Positions 24,713 to 30,664 of a stretch of 30,664 nucleotides of DNA are shown here, in pieces. This stretch comes from Winogradskyella sp. UBA3174. Its GTDB lineage: Bacteria > Bacteroidota > Bacteroidia > Flavobacteriales > Flavobacteriaceae. Numbering within the stretch: position 1 is the first letter of the stretch; every line of letters begins with the position of its first letter. The DNA lies in NCBI RefSeq assembly GCF_002364335.1, contig NZ_DEXW01000040.1, positions 1 to 30,664 on the forward strand, in the 5' to 3' direction. The position numbers and the translations under genes are program-made. Below the pieces are notes generated by a model. It ran no database searches. It was not told the origin of the DNA and worked only from the letters and a program-made list of their open reading frames with translations.

Positions 24713-26095
24713 ATGGAAAAACTTAATACGATACTCAGTGAATTTTCATCCTTAGCTTGGGGTTTACCTTTGCTTATTCTGTTGATTGGAGGAGGACTTT
24801 ACTTATTAATACGTTCTCAGTTTTTACCATTTAGATATTTAGGCCATGCAATTAATGTACTTAGAGGTAAGTATGATGATCCAAACGATCCTGGGCAAAT
24901 TTCGCATTTTCAAGCATTAACGACGGCTTTATCTGCAACAGTTGGTATGGGAAATATAGCTGGTGTAGCAGTAGCTATTTCTATTGGAGGTCCTGGTGCT
25001 GTTTTTTGGATGTGGATTAGTGCAGTCATTGGTATGTCCACAAAGTTTTTTACCTCGACTTTAGCAATTATGTACAGAGGAAAAGATAGCGCAGGAGAAT
25101 TACAAGGTGGTCCCATGTATTTTATAACCGAAGGTTTAGGTAAATCTTGGAAACCCTTAGCTGTGTTTTTTAGTTTCTGCGGTTTGCTTGGTGCTTTACC
25201 AGTTTTTAATGTAAATCAGTTAACACAAGCCTTAAATGATATTTTATTAATACCAAATGGAGTAGAGGTTGGTTTAAAATCTAACCTAATTATTGGAGTT
25301 GTTTTAGTTGGTATCACCGCTTTAGTTATTTTGGGAGGTATAAAACGAATAGGTAATGTAGCATCTAGACTAGTTCCAATAATGGTTGTTTTGTACTTTA
25401 TATTGGTAATTATTATTCTCGTAGCTCATAGCGATGTTCTCCTTTATTATTTAAAACTCATTTTCACCGATGCTTTTGCTGCTAATTATTATCCTGAAGG
25501 TGATACGTTTTTAGGTGGAGTAGTAGGTGCTTTAATTTTACATGGTATTAAGCGTGGTGCATTCTCTAACGAAGCCGGTATTGGTACAGCACCAATGGCA
25601 CACGGAGCTGCAAAAACAGATGAGCCTATTAGAGAAGGCTTAGTTGCTATGTTGGGACCAGCAATAGATACATTGCTTGTTTGCACGCTTACAGCTTTAG
25701 CTATTTTAGTAACAGGTGTTTGGGAAACGACATCTAATAATGGTGTGAGTTTAACGGCTTCTGCCTTTGCAGATGTGATGCCAACGTATGGTAAATATGC
25801 GTTACTAGTTTGTATAGCCGTTTTTAGCATGAGCTCCTTGTTCTCATATTCATATTACGGAACCAAGTGTATGTCCTTTCTATTCGGAGCGGATAAAAAA
25901 CACTATTATAATTATTTTTATATTCTGAGTATATTACTTGGCGCTACAACAAGTTTAAGTATGATGATTAATCTTATAGATGGTGTATTCGCATTAATGG
26001 CAATACCAACAATGGTTGCCACAATTCTTTTAGCACCAAAAGTACTTATTGAAGCAAAAAAATATTTTACTAAATTGAAATCAAATAAATTTTAA
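24713..26095 (+). CDS. Sodium:alanine symporter, AGCS family
   Basis: A 460-residue inner-membrane transporter with about ten hydrophobic helices. Signatures of the alanine/glycine:cation symporter family include LTTALSATVGMGNIAGVAVAIS, GGPGAVFWMWISAV, GELQGGPMYF and FSNEAGIGTAPMAHGAAKT. It should couple Na+ entry to uptake of alanine or glycine. The acs gene begins one base after its stop, so the two form an operon. A near-match promoter is present: TTTG at 24674-24677, 21 bases, then TACATTTA at 24699-24706, which leaves almost no 5' leader. Confidence 0.93.
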   Translation: MEKLNTILSEFSSLAWGLPLLILLIGGGLYLLIRSQFLPFRYLGHAINVLRGKYDDPNDPGQISHFQALTTALSATVGMGNIAGVAVAISIGGPGAVFWMWISAVIGMSTKFFTSTLAIMYRGKDSAGELQGGPMYFITEGLGKSWKPLAVFFSFCGLLGALPVFNVNQLTQALNDILLIPNGVEVGLKSNLIIGVVLVGITALVILGGIKRIGNVASRLVPIMVVLYFILVIIILVAHSDVLLYYLKLIFTDAFAANYYPEGDTFLGGVVGALILHGIKRGAFSNEAGIGTAPMAHGAAKTDEPIREGLVAMLGPAIDTLLVCTLTALAILVTGVWETTSNNGVSLTASAFADVMPTYGKYALLVCIAVFSMSSLFSYSYYGTKCMSFLFGADKKHYYNYFYILSILLGATTSLSMMINLIDGVFALMAIPTMVATILLAPKVLIEAKKYFTKLKSNKF

Positions 26096-26096
26096 G

Positions 26097-28004
26097 ATGA
26101 GTAACTACCACATAAAACAGTTTGAAGAATACTTTCAAGTTTATAGAAAATCTGTAAGAAATCCTGAGCAATTCTGGGAAGAAATAGCCGAAGAGCATTT
26201 TGTGTGGAGAAAAAAATGGGATAATGTCTTAAGTTGGGATTTTTCTAAACCTGAAGTAAAATGGTTTGAGGGAGCAAAACTCAATATTACAGAAAACTGC
26301 TTAGATAGACATTTAACAACAATAGGAGATAAAACTGCTATTTTATTCGAGCCTAATGATCCAAATGTAGAAGCAGAGCATATAAGTTATAAGCAATTAC
26401 ACGCGCGTGTTTGTAAATTTGCTAATGTACTAAAGGATAAAGGAGTCGAAAAAGGAGATCGCGTTTGTATTTACCTACCAATGATTCCAGAATTAGCAAT
26501 ATCTGTTTTAGCTTGTGCTCGTATTGGTGCAGTTCATTCTGTGGTTTTTGCAGGATTTTCATCTACAGCATTATCCACCAGAATTAACGACTGTGAAGCT
26601 AAGATGGTTATTACATCAGATGGTTCATATCGTGGAGCCAAAACTATAGATTTAAAAGGGATAGTTGATGATGCATTAAAAGAATCACCTATCGTCGAAA
26701 CGGTCTTGGTAGCAAAACGTATTAATTCAGATATTTATATGAAAGAAGGTCGCGATTATTGGTTGCAACCACTTTTAGATGACGCGTATCAAGATTGTAA
26801 GGCCGAAATTATGGACGCTGAAGATCCATTATTCATTTTATATACATCTGGCTCTACAGGATTACCAAAAGGTATGATGCATACAAGTGCTGGTTACATG
26901 GTATATACAGCATATACATTTAAAAATGTGTTTCAGTATAAAGATGATGACGTGTATTGGTGTACAGCAGATATTGGTTGGATTACCGGTCATAGTTACA
27001 TCGTTTACGGACCATTAGCTAATGGAGCAACTACAGTTATGTTTGAAGGTGTACCTAGTTACCCAGACTTTGGTCGTTTTTGGGATATTGTACAAAAACA
27101 TAAAGTCACACAATTTTACACAGCACCAACAGCTATAAGAGCTTTAGCTAAACAAGGTACTGAGTTTGTAGAGAATTACGATTTATCTTCATTGAAAGTT
27201 TTAGGAACTGTTGGTGAGCCTATAAATGAAGAAGCATGGCATTGGTACGATGAAAATATTGGTAAAAAGAAAAGTCCAATTGTAGATACATGGTGGCAAA
27301 CAGAAACTGGCGGAATTATGATTACGCCAATACCGTTTTCTACGCCAACAAAACCAACTTATGCAACATTACCATTTATTGGCGTACAACCTGCTTTAAT
27401 GGATGAAAATGGAAAAGAATTAAAAGGCAATCAAGTTGAAGGGCGTTTGTGTATAAAATTCCCTTGGCCGTCTATGGCAAGAACTATTTGGGGAAATCAC
27501 CAACGTTATAAAGATACTTATTTTTCAGCTTATGAAAACATGTATTTCACGGGTGATGGTGCTTTAAGGGATGAAGTAGGTTATTACAGAATTACAGGTC
27601 GTGTAGATGATGTTATCATCGTTTCTGGTCATAATTTAGGAACAGCACCAATAGAAGATGCTATTAACGAGCATCCTGCAGTTGCAGAGTCAGCTATTGT
27701 TGGTTTTCCACACGATGTTAAAGGTAAAGCTTTATATGGCTATGTAACACTCAAAGATAGTGGCGAAGGCAGAAATCATGATAATCTTAGAAAAGAAATT
27801 AACCAACTGATAACAGATAGAATTGGTCCGATTGCTAAGCTCGATAAAGTTCAGTTTACCAATGGTCTTCCAAAAACACGATCTGGTAAAATAATGCGTA
27901 GAATTTTAAGAAAAATTGCGTGTAACGAAACAGATCAGTTAGGAGATACGAGTACGTTGTTAAATCCTGAAGTGGTTGAGGATATCATTAATAACGTGAT
28001 ATAG
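26097..28004 (+). CDS. acs: Acetyl-CoA synthetase (AMP-forming)
   Basis: Acs converts acetate, ATP and CoA to acetyl-CoA through acetyl-AMP. The 635-residue length is usual. Adenylation motifs visible are YTSGSTGLPKG (A3 P-loop), VDTWWQTETGG (A5), YFTGDGALRDEVGYYRITGRVDD (A7-A8) and the catalytic K598 in TRSGKIMRR (A10), the lysine usually regulated by acetylation. The N-terminal acetyl-CoA-synthetase cap (residues about 5-60) is present. It follows the symporter gene by one base, suggesting co-regulated use of small carbon sources. Confidence 0.96.
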   Translation: MSNYHIKQFEEYFQVYRKSVRNPEQFWEEIAEEHFVWRKKWDNVLSWDFSKPEVKWFEGAKLNITENCLDRHLTTIGDKTAILFEPNDPNVEAEHISYKQLHARVCKFANVLKDKGVEKGDRVCIYLPMIPELAISVLACARIGAVHSVVFAGFSSTALSTRINDCEAKMVITSDGSYRGAKTIDLKGIVDDALKESPIVETVLVAKRINSDIYMKEGRDYWLQPLLDDAYQDCKAEIMDAEDPLFILYTSGSTGLPKGMMHTSAGYMVYTAYTFKNVFQYKDDDVYWCTADIGWITGHSYIVYGPLANGATTVMFEGVPSYPDFGRFWDIVQKHKVTQFYTAPTAIRALAKQGTEFVENYDLSSLKVLGTVGEPINEEAWHWYDENIGKKKSPIVDTWWQTETGGIMITPIPFSTPTKPTYATLPFIGVQPALMDENGKELKGNQVEGRLCIKFPWPSMARTIWGNHQRYKDTYFSAYENMYFTGDGALRDEVGYYRITGRVDDVIIVSGHNLGTAPIEDAINEHPAVAESAIVGFPHDVKGKALYGYVTLKDSGEGRNHDNLRKEINQLITDRIGPIAKLDKVQFTNGLPKTRSGKIMRRILRKIACNETDQLGDTSTLLNPEVVEDIINNVI

Positions 28005-28010
28005 TTTATT

Positions 28011-28172
28011 CTAAGACTCTTCTGCTTTTTTTGCTTTAGCTAGATCAACTATTTCTTTAAGTCTTGCTTTACGATCAGTATATTTAGTTTTTGCTTTACT
28101 CTTTTTTTGAGCAATTAATTTACTGTGTTTGGCTTTATTGTCTATGTTTTTTTCGCGCCCTTTCTTTGCCAT
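28011..28172 (-). CDS. Small lysine-rich conserved protein
   Basis: An ATG at 28170-28172 opens a 54-codon frame ending in TAG at 28011-28013. It encodes 53 residues starting MAKKGREKNIDNKAKHSK, with about one third lysine or arginine, a second basic block (KYTDRKARLKEIVDLAKAKK) and an acidic tail EES. The start is unambiguous and the frame is intact in a stretch otherwise without genes, which favours a real gene over chance. It is predicted helical and very basic, so nucleic-acid or ribosome contact is plausible but unproven. It is convergent with acs and leaves 6 bases between the stops. Confidence 0.7.
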   Translation of the reverse strand: MAKKGREKNIDNKAKHSKLIAQKKSKAKTKYTDRKARLKEIVDLAKAKKAEES

Positions 28173-28295
28173 GTTTTATCTTAAGTTAGAATGGCGCAAA
28201 GCTAAACATAATTTAATACAAATATAACGGCATCATTATATCTTAAATGAATATATTAAAATATACTTTTTATCTTCGCCACAAAATTTAGATAT

Positions 28296-28952
28296 ATGCT
28301 GAAAGCAGTTTTATTTGATATGGATGGTGTTATAGTAGACACAGAACCTTTACATCGTAAAGCCTATCATCTAATGTTTGATGATGTGAATATTAATGTA
28401 GGTAAAGATTTGTATGAATCGTTCACTGGTCAATCTACTATTAATATTTGTAAGCGGTTAGTAGATCATTTTAGCTTAAAAGAAAATCCAGAACATTTAG
28501 TAAGTCTTAAGCGTAAGCACTTTAAATACTTATTTGAAAATGATGATGAATTAATATTAATAGATGGAGTTTTAGAACGAATTAAAGATTATCATTCTAA
28601 TGGTTTAACCCTTGTTGTAGCTTCTTCTGCTTCAATGAATGGTATCAATCAAATTTTTAAGCGTTTTAATCTCAACCCATATTTTTCTAATAAGTTTAGT
28701 GGTGCAGATTTAAAAAAGTCTAAACCTCACCCTGAAATTTTTATAATAGCAGCCGAATCTACAGGTTTTAAAAAATCTGAATGTATGGTGATTGAAGATT
28801 CAACAAATGGCATAAAAGCAGCACATGCAGCAGGTATATTTTGTGCAGGCTTTAAAAGTCCACATTCTTCTGGACAAGATTATACTTTGGCTAATATTGT
28901 CATTTCTGATTTTGAAGAAATTTCATATTCTAATCAGGATACTTTTTTTTAA
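28296..28952 (+). CDS. HAD-IA hydrolase, beta-phosphoglucomutase-like
   Basis: A 218-residue enzyme with motif I FDMDGVIVDTEPLH (nucleophile D8, acid/base D10), a C1 cap, motif II VVASSAS, motif III lysine in KKSKPHPEIF, and motif IV VIEDSTNGIKAAHAAG. The residues DMDGVIVDT and the HPEIF block match the beta-phosphoglucomutase/sugar-phosphatase subgroup. It could interconvert sugar phosphates or dephosphorylate them; the sequence does not decide which. A near-match -7 box, TATCTTCG, lies at 28271-28278, 17 bases before the start codon. Confidence 0.88.
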   Translation: MLKAVLFDMDGVIVDTEPLHRKAYHLMFDDVNINVGKDLYESFTGQSTINICKRLVDHFSLKENPEHLVSLKRKHFKYLFENDDELILIDGVLERIKDYHSNGLTLVVASSASMNGINQIFKRFNLNPYFSNKFSGADLKKSKPHPEIFIIAAESTGFKKSECMVIEDSTNGIKAAHAAGIFCAGFKSPHSSGQDYTLANIVISDFEEISYSNQDTFF

Positions 28953-29002
28953 GCTAGTATTTAATATTGTATTTAAAGAATAATAACTTAGACCAATAAA
29001 AA

Positions 29003-29028
29003 AATCCTAAGCATTACTGCTTAGGATT
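29003..29028 (-). terminator. Intrinsic terminator of the Q/K-rich protein gene
   Basis: A perfect 10-bp stem, AATCCTAAGC/GCTTAGGATT, with loop ATTACT. On the minus strand it is followed by a T-rich tract, so it terminates the minus-strand gene ending at 29055. On the plus strand the following tract is weak. Confidence 0.85.
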
Positions 29029-29054
29029 AACTTTATATTAGAGTAAAATCAGAA

Positions 29055-29546
29055 TTATCTATTATCATCCTTTTTCTTCTTCTTTTTCCTCTTCTTCTTT
29101 TTCTTCTTTTTATCTTTTAAAGCTTCTTCGTCATCAAATTTTCCCTGAACAAAATCTTTAAGCTTAAGTATATCCTCTTCGGACATAAGCTCCTCTACTT
29201 CTTTAAAATGCGTAATTTCTAAATTCTTTATGGCTTTATTGCGTTCAATACTGTGATTAAATTTTGTTTTTAAAAGAACAACTTTTTCTTTATAAAAGTT
29301 GTTGATGTATTGTTTAAGAATTTCTTTCTGAAAATCATCTGCCTCTAAAGTCGTCATGAAATTACTGATATATTCAGCCTTACGTTCATCAATATCACGT
29401 TGGCGTTTTTCAATATCATTTTCAGTAGGAGCTCTACTTGTTACAGGAGGAGCATTTAAGTTTCTTCGCCGTTGTTGCTGCTGTTGTTGAGCAAATACAT
29501 TGATGTTTACAAATAGTATAAAAAGGATGAATATTGTCTTTTTCAT
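29055..29546 (-). CDS. Secreted Q/K-rich low-complexity protein
   Basis: A 163-residue protein: signal peptide (1-19, ending NVFA), then six glutamines (QQQQQQ) at the predicted mature N-terminus, RRR, a helical central domain of about 90 residues (residues 45-140; EKRQRDIDERKAEYI...EVEELMSEEDILKLKDFV), and a C-terminal tail of about 17 lysine/arginine residues before DDNR. The central part resembles the sensor-like helical regions of Bacteroidota secreted proteins, but no family was recognised. Its partner genes downstream in the same direction are none; ArsC and prfB lie upstream (gap 10 bases to arsC), so they probably share an operon. Confidence 0.8.
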   Translation of the reverse strand: MKKTIFILFILFVNINVFAQQQQQQRRRNLNAPPVTSRAPTENDIEKRQRDIDERKAEYISNFMTTLEADDFQKEILKQYINNFYKEKVVLLKTKFNHSIERNKAIKNLEITHFKEVEELMSEEDILKLKDFVQGKFDDEEALKDKKKKKKKRKKKKKKDDNR

Positions 29547-29556
29547 AATAATAGTT

Positions 29557-29898
29557 TTAAATAATTTCTAATATAGTTTCTGGTGGTCTGCCAACCACGG
29601 CTTTACTTTTATTAACTACAATTGGTCGTTCAATAAGCTTTGAGTGTAAAACCATAGCTTCAAGAATTTGTTGGTCCGAAAGTGTTTTACTCTTATAATC
29701 AGATTTCCAAATAGTTTCATTTTTACGAACCAAATTTATAGGTTTTATATTTAATTTAGAAATAATCGTTTCTAATTCTGAAACAGTTAACCCATCTTCT
29801 AAATATTTAATGATTTTAAATTCTTTACCAGAATCTTCTAGTAAAGCTAAACCTTGTCTAGACTTAGAACATCTTGGGTTGTGGTATATTTTAATCAT
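29557..29898 (-). CDS. arsC: ArsC/Spx-family thioredoxin-fold protein (arsenate reductase-like)
   Basis: A 113-residue cytosolic protein. The catalytic cysteine is C10 in IYHNPRCSKSR, and the family's C-terminal signature RPIVV..KAVVGRPPE is intact. This is the glutaredoxin-dependent ArsC group, which reduces arsenate to arsenite. No arsenite pump (arsB/acr3) or arsR regulator is nearby, so a general thiol-redox role is also possible. It is 10 bases from the Q/K-rich gene and 16 from prfB. Confidence 0.9.
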   Translation of the reverse strand: MIKIYHNPRCSKSRQGLALLEDSGKEFKIIKYLEDGLTVSELETIISKLNIKPINLVRKNETIWKSDYKSKTLSDQQILEAMVLHSKLIERPIVVNKSKAVVGRPPETILEII

Positions 29899-29914
29899 GC
29901 TAGTTTTTTATCAA

Positions 29915-30664
29915 TTATAATGCTGAATCCTCTTTTTGACCCATCATCATAAGATAAGCCTTTAAGAAGGGTTCTAAATCTCCATCCATCACTGCATCTA
30001 CATTGCCACTTTCGTATGCGGAACGTACATCTTTAACTAATTTGTAAGGATGCATAACGTAATTACGAATCTGACTTCCCCATTCAATCTTCATTTTACC
30101 CGCTTCAATATCGTCGCGCTGAGCCATTTGCTTTTGCAGTTCTATTTCATACAATTGAGACTTCAGCATTTGCATGGCTCTCGATCTGTTGTCTTGCTGA
30201 GAACGGGTTTCTGAACATTGAATTTGAATACCAGAAGGTTTATGTTTCAATTGCACTTTAGTTTCAACTTTATTTACATTCTGTCCACCTGCTCCACTAG
30301 ATCTTGCAGTTGTGATTTCGATATCTGCAGGATTAATATCAATTTCTATAGAATCGTCAACTAAAGGATATACATAGACCGAAGCAAAACTGGTATGTCG
30401 TTTTGCATTACTATCAAAGGGAGAAATACGCACTAAACGGTGTACACCATTTTCGCCTTTAAGCCAACCGAAAGCAAAATCTCCTTCAATCTCTATAGTC
30501 ACAGTTTTAATACCAGCAACATCACCTTCTTGGTAGTTGAGTTCTTTAACTTTATAGCCACTTTTCTCTGCATACATTAAATACATACGCATTAACATAT
30601 TTGCCCAATCGCAAGATTCTGTGCCACCAGCACCAGCGGTGATTTGAAGCACAGCACTTAAGCT
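29915..30664 (-). CDS. prfB: Peptide chain release factor 2 (5' part outside window)
   Basis: RF2 terminates translation at UGA and UAA. The visible frame continues to the window end (SLSAVLQITAGAGGTE...), so the N-terminal ~120 residues are missing. The stop-codon-reading tripeptide SPF is encoded at 30416-30424, and the peptidyl-tRNA hydrolysis motif GGQ at 30281-30289. The GTG at 30650-30652 is an internal valine, not the start. The programmed +1 frameshift found near codon 25 in most prfB genes would lie beyond the window and cannot be checked. Confidence 0.96.
   Translation of the reverse strand, partial: SLSAVLQITAGAGGTESCDWANMLMRMYLMYAEKSGYKVKELNYQEGDVAGIKTVTIEIEGDFAFGWLKGENGVHRLVRISPFDSNAKRHTSFASVYVYPLVDDSIEIDINPADIEITTARSSGAGGQNVNKVETKVQLKHKPSGIQIQCSETRSQQDNRSRAMQMLKSQLYEIELQKQMAQRDDIEAGKMKIEWGSQIRNYVMHPYKLVKDVRSAYESGNVDAVMDGDLEPFLKAYLMMMGQKEDSAL

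Noticed and set aside
24910..25830. Minus-strand ORFs inside the symporter gene
   Set aside because: Both are antisense shadows of the AGCS gene; their composition is that of a reversed membrane protein.
29557..29898. Arsenic-resistance operon
   Set aside because: Only the ArsC-family gene is present; no arsenite pump or arsR is visible.

Overview
The window looks like chromosomal DNA from a marine-type member of the Flavobacteriaceae (Bacteroidota). It is AT-rich. Starts lack Shine-Dalgarno sequences, and several genes carry the Bacteroidota -7 box TAnnTTTG. Other lineage markers are secreted proteins with a type IX secretion (T9SS) C-terminal domain, SprB-type adhesin repeats, PorT-like beta-barrels and DUF3822 next to rsmD. 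No tRNA, rRNA operon, insertion sequence, prophage, CRISPR array or recognisable defence system was found. Most of the window is conserved housekeeping DNA.

Layout. (1) 1-2700, minus: the N-terminal 900 residues of a giant secreted adhesin with SprB repeats and near-identical 79-residue repeats, cut by the window edge. (2) 3029-6475, plus: a polyphosphate operon, SixA-like histidine phosphatase / ppk1 / ppx, followed by a small outer-membrane beta-barrel gene with its own promoter. (3) 7135-11192, minus: a T9SS-secreted lipocalin-like protein, miaE, a lipoprotein and dnaX, which carries an A10 slippery tract. (4) 11297-11598, plus: the RNase P RNA gene rnpB with promoter and terminator. (5) 11653-15561, minus: a SnoaL-like secreted protein, a frameshifted secreted-protein pseudogene, and an operon of a two-TM protein, DUF3822 and rsmD. 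(6) 15717-20819, plus: a RecD-like helicase, a DUF4126 gene broken by deletions, kdsB, a HAD phosphatase, a KdnB-like Kdo 8-oxidase and a PlsC-like acyltransferase. (7) 21041-24528: a SnoaL-like protein, a LysR regulator, an HGSNAT-type membrane acyltransferase and an SGNH hydrolase. (8) 24713-28004, plus: a Na+:alanine symporter and acetyl-CoA synthetase. (9) 28011-30664: a 53-residue basic protein, a beta-phosphoglucomutase-like HAD, a Q/K-rich secreted protein, an ArsC-family protein and prfB (its 5' part outside the window).

How the genes work together. The ppk1/ppx pair makes and degrades polyphosphate, and the SixA-like enzyme is translationally coupled to it. kdsB activates Kdo for lipopolysaccharide. 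The linked KdnB-like oxidase suggests C8-modified Kdo, with the acyltransferase possibly serving the same envelope. The symporter and acs form a carbon-uptake/activation pair. dnaX, rnpB, miaE, rsmD and prfB are core information-processing genes.

No wholly new system is obvious. The best leads are: the homopolymer in dnaX, where a slip in either direction would give a gamma-like short form; the SixA-PPK1 coupling; the kdsB-kdnB linkage without a visible aminotransferase; and two genes inactivated only by indels, one of them only by apparent deletions.
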